DNA of 64,000 bases from Pseudophaeobacter sp965641885. GTDB taxonomy: Bacteria > Pseudomonadota > Alphaproteobacteria > Rhodobacterales > Rhodobacteraceae. Made by a program: the position numbers and the translations under genes. Positions 22,709 to 31,407 of the stretch are shown piece after piece; the first letter of the stretch is position 1, and every line of letters starts with the position of its first letter. The notes beneath the pieces are model-generated. The model saw only the letters and a list, made by a program, of their open reading frames with translations, was not told the DNA's origin and ran no database searches. Where the stretch lies: positions 3,968,001 through 4,032,000 of the forward strand of contig OZ282574.1 of assembly GCA_965641885.1 (NCBI GenBank). Direction: 5' to 3'.

Positions 22709-22781
22709 CAGGGGCACACAGACTCGAACTGTGGGCCTACGGTTTTGGAGACCGTCGCTCTACCAACTGAGCTATACCCCT
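22706..22781 (-). tRNA. trnW: tRNA-Trp (anticodon CCA)
   Basis: A 76-nucleotide cloverleaf reading leftward: acceptor AGGGGTA pairs with TGCCCCT, the D-arm has AGCTCAGTTGGTAGAGC, the anticodon loop is CTCCAAA with anticodon CCA, the T-arm contains GTTCGAGTC, and the 3' CCA is encoded. The gene is intact although its 3' end is the prophage insertion site, as expected when the phage carries the matching segment. The tuf gene lies upstream in the same direction. Confidence 0.97.
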
Positions 22782-22793
22782 GCAGTGCCGGTG

Positions 22794-22822
22794 TTCCTAA
22801 GCCACATGTCGCTGACTCGCAA
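22794..22822 (-). promoter_or_regulatory. Possible tRNA-Trp promoter
   Basis: On the minus strand TTGCGA and TAGGAA are 17 bases apart, ending 12 bases before the first tRNA nucleotide. The match to consensus is moderate. Confidence 0.35.
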
Positions 22823-22923
22823 GAGGGAAATCGGCACAATGGCATGAGTTTCTATACCACTGCCGCTGCAGACTGGCTCTTGAGAAGGCAATATTCTATG
22901 ACAGGCAAAAAGGAGGGCCTGTT

Positions 22924-23619
22924 TTGAGCCTGCGAAAGAAAATTGCCGACAGTCCACGCTTCAACCGGATGATTGAAGCGCTCTTTGCCAGCTATGTCAG
23001 CTTTGCCTATCGGACCTCGCGCTGGCAACGGTCCGGATTTGAAGAGATGGATGCCGCGGTGGCCCGTGGTGAGCCGGTGATTTTTGTGCTCTGGCATCAG
23101 CGACTGATCATGGCACCCTATCTTTTTGATACCTCGCTGGGCCGTATATGCGCGCTGACTTCGGCGGCACGTGCGGGACGGCTGGCCGGGCAGATCTTGG
23201 TACGGCTTGGGTTTGAGACTATCCCGATGTCGAGCCACAAGCGTCATGTTGCCTTGTCGCGCGAGGTGCTGCGCCGCACCAAGGACGGCTGTTCAATCGG
23301 CATCGCAGCGGATGGCCCCCGCGGGCCTGCGCGTGTCTCCTCCGGTGTTCCCATCACATGGGCACGGATGACAGGCTGCAGGGTGTTCACTGTCGCCTTT
23401 GCCGAACGCCGGGTGCTCAGGATGCCGACCTGGGACAAGCAGATGCTGCCCCTGCCTTTTTCGCGTGGCGTGCTGATCTGTCAGGAGTGGACCGATCCCG
23501 TCCCCAAGAAACCAACCGAAGACGAAGCTGAGGCCCTGCGGTTTAGCCTGCAGGCCGCACTGGATAAGATCACTGATCGCGCTGATTTGGAAGCTGGGCG
23601 CCCAGCACAAGCCCGCTAG
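22924..23619 (+). CDS. DUF374 lysophospholipid acyltransferase-like protein
   Basis: 231 residues from a TTG start supported by AGGAGG 7 bases upstream. Key segments are EPVIFVLWHQRLIMAPYLF, with the HQ motif that replaces the HX4D acyltransferase motif in DUF374, CALTSAARAGRLAGQILVRL, and GIAADGPRGPARVSSGVP, the conserved DGPRGP motif of the family. It is a cytoplasmic-membrane-associated protein likely acylating lipid A or lysophospholipid precursors. It is wedged between tRNA-Trp and tuf on the opposite strand to both, an unusual insertion in that normally compact region. It converges with tuf on a shared terminator. Confidence 0.8.
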   Translation: MSLRKKIADSPRFNRMIEALFASYVSFAYRTSRWQRSGFEEMDAAVARGEPVIFVLWHQRLIMAPYLFDTSLGRICALTSAARAGRLAGQILVRLGFETIPMSSHKRHVALSREVLRRTKDGCSIGIAADGPRGPARVSSGVPITWARMTGCRVFTVAFAERRVLRMPTWDKQMLPLPFSRGVLICQEWTDPVPKKPTEDEAEALRFSLQAALDKITDRADLEAGRPAQAR

Positions 23620-23641
23620 GAACACCACTCCCGCGCAACAA

Positions 23642-23666
23642 AAAGGCCGCCCAGTGGGCGGCCTTT
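23642..23666. terminator. Bidirectional terminator between DUF374 gene and tuf
   Basis: AAAGGCCGCCC and GGGCGGCCTTT form a perfect 11-bp stem around an AGT loop, flanked by A and T runs. It serves the two convergent genes. Confidence 0.85.
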
Positions 23667-23738
23667 CGTAGAATAGTCCTGTGTGGTTCTCGGTGATTTT
23701 CCCGGTGGGGAAGATCACCTGTCACCACTGTTTCAAAA

Positions 23739-24914
23739 TCACTCTGTGATTTTAGAAACGACGCCAGCGCCGACGGTGCGGCCGCCTTCGCGGATCGCGA
23801 AGCGCAGACCGGCTTCCATCGCGATAGGCGCGATCAGCTCAACGTCGAACTTCAGGTTGTCGCCGGGCATAACCATTTCTGTGCCCTCGGGCAGAGTAAC
23901 AGTACCGGTGACGTCTGTGGTCCGGAAGTAGAACTGGGGACGGTAGTTCGCGAAGAATGGCGTGTGACGGCCGCCTTCATCCTTGGTCAGGATATAGGCT
24001 TCTGCTTCGAACTTGGTGTGTGGGTTAACCGACTTAGGCGCACACAGAACCTGGCCACGCTCAACAGCTTCACGGTCGATACCGCGCAGCAGGGCGCCGA
24101 TGTTGTCGCCAGCTTCACCGCGATCGAGCAGCTTGCGGAACATTTCAACACCAGTACAGGTGGTGGTCTGAGTGTCCTTGAGGCCAACGATTTCAATGCT
24201 GTCGCCAACATTGATCACGCCACGCTCAACACGGCCGGTCACAACGGTACCACGACCAGAGATCGAGAACACGTCTTCAACAGGCATCAGGAACGGCTGG
24301 TCAACGGCACGTGCAGGAGTAGGGATATACTCGTCAACAGCGGCCATCAGCTCACGGATTTTGTTTTCGCCGATTTCAGGATCACGGCCTTCCATGGCTG
24401 CCAGAGCAGAACCCGCGATGATTGGGATATCGTCGCCTGGGTAGTCGTAGCTGGACAGCAGCTCACGGATTTCCATTTCAACCAGTTCGAGCAGCTCTTC
24501 GTCGTCTACCTGGTCAACTTTGTTCATGAAGACAACCATGTAGGGGATGCCAACCTGGCGGCCCAGCAGGATGTGCTCGCGGGTCTGAGGCATAGGGCCA
24601 TCAGCTGCGTTCACAACCAGGATCGCGCCATCCATCTGCGCCGCACCGGTGATCATGTTTTTCACATAGTCAGCGTGGCCGGGGCAGTCGACGTGCGCGT
24701 AGTGGCGCGCGTCAGTTTCATACTCAACGTGCGCGGTCGAGATGGTGATGCCGCGGGCTTTTTCTTCAGGTGCGCCGTCGATCTGGTCGTAGGCTTTGAA
24801 GTCACCAAAATATTTGGTGATTGCTGCGGTCAGAGTGGTTTTACCGTGGTCAACGTGGCCGATGGTGCCGATGTTGACGTGCGGCTTATTACGTTCAAAC
24901 TTTTCCTTAGCCAT
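23739..24914 (-). CDS. tuf: Elongation factor Tu
   Basis: 391 residues, full length. The G1 motif GHVDHGKT lies at residues 19-26, RGITI is the switch I threonine motif, DCPGH is G3, and NKVD is G4; domains 2 and 3 follow, with the C-terminal end GAGVVSKITE intact. It delivers aminoacyl-tRNA to the ribosome as a GTPase. It lies upstream of tRNA-Trp in the same direction, the arrangement that precedes secE-nusG in many alphaproteobacteria; here a gene and a prophage have been placed after it. Roseobacters usually carry two tuf copies, so another may exist elsewhere. Confidence 0.98.
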   Translation of the reverse strand: MAKEKFERNKPHVNIGTIGHVDHGKTTLTAAITKYFGDFKAYDQIDGAPEEKARGITISTAHVEYETDARHYAHVDCPGHADYVKNMITGAAQMDGAILVVNAADGPMPQTREHILLGRQVGIPYMVVFMNKVDQVDDEELLELVEMEIRELLSSYDYPGDDIPIIAGSALAAMEGRDPEIGENKIRELMAAVDEYIPTPARAVDQPFLMPVEDVFSISGRGTVVTGRVERGVINVGDSIEIVGLKDTQTTTCTGVEMFRKLLDRGEAGDNIGALLRGIDREAVERGQVLCAPKSVNPHTKFEAEAYILTKDEGGRHTPFFANYRPQFYFRTTDVTGTVTLPEGTEMVMPGDNLKFDVELIAPIAMEAGLRFAIREGGRTVGAGVVSKITE

Positions 24915-24976
24915 TCTCTAGGCGCCCTTTTGAAAGAGAGGGCCGACAACCGACCCAAGATTTCCTCTGCGCGCGC

Positions 24977-25005
24977 CGCATATTCCCTTTGAGAACAAAA
25001 ATCAA
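24977..25005 (-). promoter_or_regulatory. Possible tuf promoter
   Basis: TTGATT and TATGCG on the minus strand are separated by 17 bases, about 60 bases upstream of the tuf start codon. The -10 is weak. Confidence 0.35.
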
Positions 25006-25056
25006 GCCGTTCCTGCTTGACACCCGCGATTTCGGCAAAGGCTGGCCTGCCGGTGA

Positions 25057-25677
25057 CTACTCTGCCACCTCAGAGGGGGCAGGTTTGACCGCAGGAGACG
25101 CATCTTTTGCTGGGGCATCAGGCGCAACGCCGCCGCTGAACCAGCCCAGTTCAGCATGTTGTTCGGCCATATATTCCTCAAGCCCATCAACGATCCGCAG
25201 CGCCAGACCGTCGATTTGTTCGGCCTTGGTGCGACTGTAGCCAGAGCCGATGATGGCGCTTTCCCCAGTGGTGTCCTCAAAAATCTTCATTTGGTGCTCT
25301 TTGGCCAGATAGGTCTTTGTTGTCACGTCATAAACAAAGACGTTCACCACAGCAGCGCTTTTGGGATTCACCAGAACAGGAATGCCACCCGTGGCCAGCA
25401 AGAAGCCTTCGAGCGTGATGGCCACATCGTATTTCCCAGCGCCCGTATAGCGCCCCAGACGTGCCTCAAGGGCGCGCTCAATCGGCTCGTTCCACTCAGA
25501 GGGTTTGGCAGCCCGCGACAGCGGCCATTGCAGCGCCTTATCGGTATAGACAAAGGAGACCCGCATCTTGAAATCCCCCAGATCCTCGGGCGCCTCGTCG
25601 ACTTTTGTTTCTTCGCAGGCGGCAAGCAGGACCATCGCGGCCACAAGAGCAAGAATTCGGATCATCAAGGGCCTCAT
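25057..25677 (-). CDS. Predicted lipoprotein, DUF6778-like
   Basis: 206 residues. The N-terminus MRPLMIRILALVAAMVLLAA followed by CEETK is a lipoprotein signal peptide with lipobox LAAC, so the mature protein is anchored by Cys20 or Cys21. The mature part includes FKMRVSFVYTDKALQWPLSR and VAITLEGFLLATGGIPVLVN, beta-rich periplasmic sequence. The last 25 residues are proline/alanine-rich. The family is common in Rhodobacteraceae and has no known function. It stands alone between tuf and parC. Confidence 0.75.
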   Translation of the reverse strand: MRPLMIRILALVAAMVLLAACEETKVDEAPEDLGDFKMRVSFVYTDKALQWPLSRAAKPSEWNEPIERALEARLGRYTGAGKYDVAITLEGFLLATGGIPVLVNPKSAAVVNVFVYDVTTKTYLAKEHQMKIFEDTTGESAIIGSGYSRTKAEQIDGLALRIVDGLEEYMAEQHAELGWFSGGVAPDAPAKDASPAVKPAPSEVAE

Positions 25678-25822
25678 AGGAGAGAAATACAGATTTGGGT
25701 CTGGTGTCAGTTAAAGCAAAGCCACCCAGCCGGCAAACCGGGATGGAGGGCGCTAAAGGCTTCGGTGGCGCAAGAGTCACATATCATAGGCGAAAAACCC
25801 CTGTGACACCCAAGGCGCCCGG

Positions 25823-28168
25823 TCACTTGAACTTATAGTTGCGCGGGAATCCATAGGGCGGACGCTTGCCAATGCCAGCCCGCTTGCCCAGCCACTGGCT
25901 GAGATCGGCCTCGTGGCGGGTCTTGCCCCCGCCCATCTCCCAGGAAATGCCATCATCCCAGTTGAAGGTCACGATGTCGCTAAGGCCGCCATCGAGTTCG
26001 AGCGAGCCCTGCTTGCCCCGCGCCATATTGTATTTCTGCAGCCGCACACCTTTGCCGCGGCTGAGTTCCGGCATTTCCTCAAGCGAGAAGACCAGGAATT
26101 TGCCGTTTTCCGAGACAATCGCCACATGGTCGCCGGTGACCGGGATACAGATCTGGGCGCGGTCGTCGTCTTTGACGTTCAACACCTGCTTGCCACTGCG
26201 GGTCTGCGCCACGATTTCCTTTTCGGCGCAGATAAAGCCATTGCCCGCAGAGGAGGCCACCAGCAGGCGCCGCTCGGGGTGATGGATCAGGATATCGACG
26301 ATCTCCACCTCGTTGGGCAGATCGACGATCAGACGCAGCGGCTCTCCCATGCCGCGCCCGCCAGGCAGATTGGCAGCGCTGAGGGTGTAGAAACGGCCAT
26401 TGCTGCCAAAGGCCAGCAGCCTGTCGGTGGTTTCCGCGTGAAAGATAAAGCGGGGACCGTCGCCATCCTTGAACTTCAACTCGCGGGTCAGATCAATGTG
26501 GCCGGTCATCGCCCGGATCCAGCCCATTTGCGAGCAGACAACGGTGATCGGCTCGCGGTCGATCATCGCCTCCAGCGGCACATCTTCGACCTCTCCGGCC
26601 TCGGCAAAAAGACTGCGGCGGGCACCCCCCTGGTAGTCCTTGCCAAATTGCTTTTTGGTTTCGCGCAGCTGCCCAGTGATCTTGCTCCACTGCAGCTCAT
26701 CCGAGGCCAGCAGCTCTACCAGCCCAGCGCGTTCATCGCGCAGCGCATCGCGCTCCTTTGTCAGCTCCACCTCTTCGAGACGGCGCAGAGAGCGCAGACG
26801 CATGTTGAGGATCGCCTCAGCCTGCACTTCGCTCAGCTGACCTTCACCGGCGGCAGGCGTGACATAGTCGCCTTCATCAAAGGCGCGCGGATGATCCAGA
26901 TCCCAGTTTTCCCGCATTAGGGCCGCTTTAGGGTCGTCATCATAGCGGATAATATCAATCACCCGGTCCAGATTGAGGAAGGCAATGATAAAGCCATCCA
27001 GCACTTCCAGCCGGTGGTCGATCTTGCCCATCCGGTATTCAGAGCGGCGTTGCAGCACGTCCCGGCGGTGATCCAGAAAGGCGCGCAGCACCTCTTTCAT
27101 CGAGCAGACCTTGGGGGTGACCCCGTCGATCAGCACGTTCATGTTGAGGCTGAAGCGCACCTCAAGGTCTGAGTTGCGATACATCATGTTCATCAGCACG
27201 TCGGGGTCGACATTTTTCGACTTCGGCTCAAGCACAACACGGATGTCTTCGGCGGACTCATCGCGGATATCCGCAAGAATCGGCACCTTTTTCGTTTGGA
27301 TCAGCTCAGCGATCTTCTCGATCAGCTTGGACTTTTGCACCTGATAGGGGATCTCTGTGACCACGATCTGCCACTGCCCCCGGCCCAGATCCTCGACCTC
27401 ATAGCTGCAGCGCAGACGGAACGAGCCCCGGCCGGTGCGATAGGCCTTGGCGATACTGTCGCGCGGCTCGACGATGATGCCGCCGGTGGGGAAATCCGGT
27501 CCCGGCACATATTTCAGCAGGGTGTCATCATCGGCACCCGGCGATTTGATCAGATGGATACAGGCATCAATCAGTTCAGCAATATTATGCGGCGGGATAT
27601 TTGTTGCCATGCCCACCGCAATACCGGTCGACCCATTGGCCAGAATATTGGGAAAGGTCGCGGGCAGCACCGCAGGTTCCGTCAGGCGGCCATCGTAGTT
27701 GTCGCGAAAATCAACCGCGTCCTCGCTCAGCCCTTCCAGCATCGCCTCGGCGACAAAGGTCATGCGCGCCTCAGTGTAGCGCGAGGCCGCCGGGTTATCG
27801 CCGTCGATATTGCCAAAGTTACCCTGACCGTCGACCAGCGGGTAACGCACGTTAAAGTCCTGCGCCAGACGCGCCATGGCATCATAAATGGCCGCATCAC
27901 CATGCGGGTGGAAATCCCCCATGGTATCGCCCGAGATTTTGGCCGACTTCAAAAACCCGCCCGTAGAGCCAAGACGCAGGCGGCTCATGGCGTAAAGAAT
28001 GCGCCGATGCACCGGTTTCAGACCGTCCCGCGCATCCGGCAACGCCCGGTGCATGATCGTGCTGAGCGCATAGGTCAGGTAGCGCTCGCCAATGGCGCGG
28101 CGCAGGGGTTCCAGGATCTCGCCGTTTTGCGGCAGCGGGGCATCGGTATTGTCTACGGTGTCGTTCAT
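25823..28168 (-). CDS. parC: DNA topoisomerase IV subunit A
   Basis: 781 residues. The N-terminal breakage-reunion domain has RALPDARDGLKPVHRRIL, GDFHPHGDAAIYDA and AASRYTEARM with the active-site Tyr131. The C-terminal beta-propeller lacks the GyrA box, and the length suits ParC, not GyrA. With ParE it decatenates replicated chromosomes. The quinolone-determining positions equal to E. coli Ser80 and Glu84 are Ala92 and Asp96. It is followed downstream by a lipoprotein gene and preceded by a 400-base gene-free region. Confidence 0.95.
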   Translation of the reverse strand: MNDTVDNTDAPLPQNGEILEPLRRAIGERYLTYALSTIMHRALPDARDGLKPVHRRILYAMSRLRLGSTGGFLKSAKISGDTMGDFHPHGDAAIYDAMARLAQDFNVRYPLVDGQGNFGNIDGDNPAASRYTEARMTFVAEAMLEGLSEDAVDFRDNYDGRLTEPAVLPATFPNILANGSTGIAVGMATNIPPHNIAELIDACIHLIKSPGADDDTLLKYVPGPDFPTGGIIVEPRDSIAKAYRTGRGSFRLRCSYEVEDLGRGQWQIVVTEIPYQVQKSKLIEKIAELIQTKKVPILADIRDESAEDIRVVLEPKSKNVDPDVLMNMMYRNSDLEVRFSLNMNVLIDGVTPKVCSMKEVLRAFLDHRRDVLQRRSEYRMGKIDHRLEVLDGFIIAFLNLDRVIDIIRYDDDPKAALMRENWDLDHPRAFDEGDYVTPAAGEGQLSEVQAEAILNMRLRSLRRLEEVELTKERDALRDERAGLVELLASDELQWSKITGQLRETKKQFGKDYQGGARRSLFAEAGEVEDVPLEAMIDREPITVVCSQMGWIRAMTGHIDLTRELKFKDGDGPRFIFHAETTDRLLAFGSNGRFYTLSAANLPGGRGMGEPLRLIVDLPNEVEIVDILIHHPERRLLVASSAGNGFICAEKEIVAQTRSGKQVLNVKDDDRAQICIPVTGDHVAIVSENGKFLVFSLEEMPELSRGKGVRLQKYNMARGKQGSLELDGGLSDIVTFNWDDGISWEMGGGKTRHEADLSQWLGKRAGIGKRPPYGFPRNYKFK

Positions 28169-28576
28169 GCTTTGGTGATACTTCCCCCACTTGCTGCGGT
28201 AAAGCTATGGTTCTGATTTATCCACCATCTTACCACCCAGCCCCGCATTTCCGCGCCTTTCAGTCCAGACAGTAGCCCTCAGCCCACACACGCGCCCCCT
28301 CCGGCGCCTTTCAGCCCCGTTCCGGGCCCGCTTCAGGTCCACTTCAGGCCAGTGTTTGACAGATTCTTGTCGCACGATAGCGCACAGATAGCGCCCAAAG
28401 GGGAGAAGCCGCAGCACTCTCCCCTGTGCTTTCAGCCGCTTCGGACTATATTAAGGTAACTTATCTAGGCTTTGGCGGCTCATATGCTGCCGTTGTGGTC
28501 CAATGCCGTGTTCCAGCTTTATTGGGCCTGCCGCCATTCATTGCCGTTACTGAATTTGTTGCCCGGGGGATGCGCC
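28169..28576. other. Gene-free region between divergent parC and SH3b gene
   Basis: 408 bases. It must hold promoters in both directions. The part nearest parC is C/T-rich with several repeats of a CTTCAG-type motif; I see no clear consensus promoter, hairpin or small gene. Confidence 0.5.
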
Positions 28577-29281
28577 ATGTCGCGCTTTGTTATTGTGTCT
28601 TTTGCCATTTTGGGCTGGGGATTTTACGAGTTGAGCGGCGGGCGCGATTTCACAGCACCTGAGCGCCCTGTCCCTGAAGGCCATGTCGAAGCAACACACC
28701 AGCAGGCGCAGCTGTCGACCTCCCCTCCTGTGACCACGACGACGAAATTCCAACGCACGGCCAAAGTCCGCGCCGCCTCTCTGGTGGACACACAGCTGAT
28801 CCAGACCGACCCCGCGCCACGCCCTGCAGCAGACCCGGAATCCCGCCAGGCCATAGCCCTGGCCAAAATAGCACAGGCCCAAATCGCCTCCGCCGGTGTC
28901 GCCTTGCAAGGCACAGGAACAGCCTTTGCCCCCAGCGCCGAGACCGGCACGCTGCAGCTGAACTCGATCCAGGGTGGGTTGGCGGCGATGACAACGCAGT
29001 TTGGCTCCGACGGGCTTGCGCAGAATGTCGGCCTCACCTCTCCTGAGGCGACACCCGCCGCCTCCAGCGAAAGCTATCTCGACATCCGTGAAATCCGCGC
29101 CTCGCGGGTCAATATGCGTCAGGGTCCGGGCACCATCTATCCTGTGATGTCACGGCTGCTGGCCGGAGATGAAGTGCTGATCCTAGAGGACAGCGGCACC
29201 GGCTGGCTGCAGTTGCGCAGCCGCAAGGGCAACAAGATCGGCTGGGTTGCCGCTTCCCTGGTGAGCAAGAAACGGTCATAA
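28577..29281 (+). CDS. Secreted or membrane-anchored SH3b-domain protein
   Basis: 234 residues from the ATG at 28577 (MSRFVIVSFAILGWGFYELS), preceded by GGGGGA. The first 20 residues are a signal anchor. Residues 25-165 are low-complexity (threonine, proline, alanine). Residues 170-234 form a bacterial SH3 domain: RASRVNMRQGPGTIYPVMSR, then GDEVLILEDSGTGWLQLRSR and IGWVAASLVS. Such domains bind peptidoglycan or cell-wall peptides in the periplasm. Confidence 0.82.
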   Translation: MSRFVIVSFAILGWGFYELSGGRDFTAPERPVPEGHVEATHQQAQLSTSPPVTTTTKFQRTAKVRAASLVDTQLIQTDPAPRPAADPESRQAIALAKIAQAQIASAGVALQGTGTAFAPSAETGTLQLNSIQGGLAAMTTQFGSDGLAQNVGLTSPEATPAASSESYLDIREIRASRVNMRQGPGTIYPVMSRLLAGDEVLILEDSGTGWLQLRSRKGNKIGWVAASLVSKKRS

Positions 29282-29330
29282 CCCTCTGAACAGGTCCTGA
29301 GGCTGGGCCTTCAGCAAACAGGGCCACCAG

Positions 29331-30161
29331 ATGCAAAAAACAATCCTGATCACGGGCTGCTCTTCGGGGATCGGTCTCGACGCCGCACACAGCATGCGAG
29401 AGCGCGGCTGGCGGGTCTTTGCCTCCTGCCGCAAGGAAGAAGACTGCGACAGCCTGCGCGCCGAGGGTTTTGACAGCCCCCGTATTGACTACACCGAGGC
29501 GGGCAGCATCACCTCTGGGCTGGCCGAGGTGCTGCAGGCCACCGGTGGCACCCTGGATGCCCTGTTCAACAATGGCGCCCATGGGCTGCCCGGCGCGGTT
29601 GAGGATCTGGCAACCGAGGGGCTGCGCGAAATCTTTGAAACCAATGTTTTTGGCTGGCACGAGCTGACCCGGCAGGTTTTGCCAGTGATGCGCGCACAGG
29701 GGCATGGGCGTATTGTGCAGAACTCCTCGATCCTCGGATTCGTCGCCTTTCCCTGGCGCGGCGCCTATGTCGCCACCAAATACGCCATCGAAGGCCTGTC
29801 TGATACGCTCAGGGTTGAGCTCTGTGACACCGACATCAAGGTCATTTTGATTGAGCCGGGCCCTGTGACCTCAAAGTTCCGCGAAAACGCCATTGTGCAT
29901 TTTGAGCGCTCGATAGACTGGCGCAACTCCGCCCTGCGGCCGCTCTATGAGAAAACCCTGCTCAAACGCCTATATGAGAGCAGCGGGCCGGACCGGTTCG
30001 AGCTGCCGGCCTCGGCTGTGACAGCCAAGCTGATCCATGCCTGCGAATCGCCACGCCCCAGACCGCGCTACCGCGTCACCACCCCCACCCATGTGGCGGC
30101 AATTCTGCGCCGCCTGCTGACAACCCGGTCAATTGACCGCATCCTGGCCCGGCTCAGATAG
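29331..30161 (+). CDS. Short-chain dehydrogenase/reductase
   Basis: 276 residues, a classical SDR. The Rossmann motif is TGCSSGIG (residues 9-16), NNGAHG follows in place of NNAG, the catalytic serine is in QNSSILGFVAFPW and the YVATK motif supplies Tyr and Lys. EPGPV closes the cofactor region. Substrate unknown; steroid- or fatty-alcohol-type NAD(P) oxidoreductases share this layout. It lies downstream of the SH3b gene with 49 bases between them and may share its transcript. Confidence 0.88.
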   Translation: MQKTILITGCSSGIGLDAAHSMRERGWRVFASCRKEEDCDSLRAEGFDSPRIDYTEAGSITSGLAEVLQATGGTLDALFNNGAHGLPGAVEDLATEGLREIFETNVFGWHELTRQVLPVMRAQGHGRIVQNSSILGFVAFPWRGAYVATKYAIEGLSDTLRVELCDTDIKVILIEPGPVTSKFRENAIVHFERSIDWRNSALRPLYEKTLLKRLYESSGPDRFELPASAVTAKLIHACESPRPRPRYRVTTPTHVAAILRRLLTTRSIDRILARLR

Positions 30162-30232
30162 GCAATTGCCTGTCGCCAAGGCCTCTGGCAGCGGCTAGAC
30201 CTGCAGCATGAAAACGCGAAGGAAGACATCAA

Positions 30233-30439
30233 ATGGGTGATCCGCTTTATTTACTCGCAGTGCTGGCGATGGCCGCTGTTGTGGTGGTTTTGATTCTCGG
30301 TCTTGGCGGTTTTGCCAAAGGCGGCGCCTTCAATGCCAAATACGCCAATAAACTGATGCGGATGCGGCTGCTGTTTCAGTTCATCGCCGTGGTGCTTTTG
30401 GTGGCCTATGTCTACTTTCGCAGCCAGGGAGGCCAGTAA
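30233..30439 (+). CDS. Twin-transmembrane HIG1-type protein
   Basis: 68 residues with two membrane helices (about residues 5-26 and 46-63) joined by GGFAKGGAFNAKYANKLMRM, the conserved loop of HIG1-domain small proteins in alphaproteobacteria. Its mitochondrial relatives associate with respiratory complexes III and IV. It ends 3 bases before the cobalamin adenosyltransferase gene, so the two are probably co-transcribed. Confidence 0.82.
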   Translation: MGDPLYLLAVLAMAAVVVVLILGLGGFAKGGAFNAKYANKLMRMRLLFQFIAVVLLVAYVYFRSQGGQ

Positions 30440-30442
30440 ACC

Positions 30443-31015
30443 ATGGTTGTTCTGAACAAAATCTACACCCGCACCGGCGACAAGGGCGACACTGCCCTGG
30501 GCAATGGGACCCGCGTTGCCAAACACGACAGCCGCGTCAACGCCTATGGCACCTCGGATGAGCTGAACGCCTTTATCGGTGTCGCCCGCCTGGAGGCCAC
30601 AGAGGATATGGACGCGGCCCTGTCGCGCATCCAGAACGACCTGTTTGACCTTGGCGCCGATCTTTGCCGCCCGGAGATGGAGAAAGACGCCGATGCGGAC
30701 TATCCCCCTCTGCGGGTGATTGCCTCTCAGGTGGACCGGCTCGAAGCGGAAATTGATGTGATGAACAAAGAGCTCTCGGCCCTGCGCAGCTTTGTGTTGC
30801 CCGGTGGCAGTCGGCTGGCCGCCCATCTGCATGTCTGCCGCACCGTGGCGCGCCGGGCCGAGCGTCTGACTACAGAGCTGGCCACGGCTGAAGCGATAAA
30901 CCCGGTGGTTGTGACCTATCTCAACCGTCTGTCCGACTGGTTTTTTGTCGCCTCGCGCCAGGCCAATGACAACGGCGCCAAAGACGTGCTCTGGGTGCCC
31001 GGCGCCAACCGCTGA
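30443..31015 (+). CDS. Cob(I)alamin adenosyltransferase, PduO type
   Basis: 190 residues. TRTGDKGDTALGNGTRVAK is the N-terminal ATP-binding motif, RVNAYGTSDELNAFIGVARL follows, and LPGGSRLAAHLHVCRTVARR then AER forms the second ATP/cobalamin motif of the PduO/MMAB family. It transfers the adenosyl group of ATP to cob(I)alamin, making coenzyme B12. The ethylmalonyl-CoA pathway, suggested by the dehydrogenase at 46 kb, needs AdoCbl-dependent mutases, which gives a plausible use. Confidence 0.93.
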   Translation: MVVLNKIYTRTGDKGDTALGNGTRVAKHDSRVNAYGTSDELNAFIGVARLEATEDMDAALSRIQNDLFDLGADLCRPEMEKDADADYPPLRVIASQVDRLEAEIDVMNKELSALRSFVLPGGSRLAAHLHVCRTVARRAERLTTELATAEAINPVVVTYLNRLSDWFFVASRQANDNGAKDVLWVPGANR

Positions 31016-31407
31016 GATCCCGGGCTCGGACCAGACCGGGCCGAATTCGACGCGATTTGGGCCAGAAAGCTGCAAAGGCACCCTGCGTCACATGCTGCGC
31101 CGCAGCGTCACCTAAGGCACTCTGCCATCGACAGGGAGACGATTCGGGCCTACCAAATCCTTGTTCCGGTTCCCGTCACACCGGAGCAAACCGCCAGCTT
31201 GCGTTTCGTGCCATCATACGAAAAACGGGCAGCCATCACGAAACATTCTTGCAAGATTGTCGTGACAAAAGACCAAACACGACGTCTGCGAGATGCAACG
31301 TGACGATTTTTCCCTGTTGTGCCCCGGACTGAGCCGGTATCAACAGCGCGAGAGCATAGAGGGTAGCCGCGTTTGCGGCACGCCGTTTGTTAAGGAGAGA
31401 ACGTAAA
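31016..31407. other. Gene-free region upstream of etfBA
   Basis: 392 bases. It must hold the etfBA promoter; a palindrome TTGTC-GT-GACAA at 31257-31268 could be a regulator site. A ribosome site (AAGGAGA) lies just before the etfB ATG. Nothing coding is recognised. Confidence 0.5.

Noticed and set aside
23964..24992. Plus-strand open frame of 342 codons opposite tuf
   Set aside because: Pure antisense of a conserved gene; codon bias of tuf creates long shadow frames.
25823..28168. GyrA instead of ParC
   Set aside because: Length of 781 residues and lack of the GyrA box in the C-terminal domain favour ParC.
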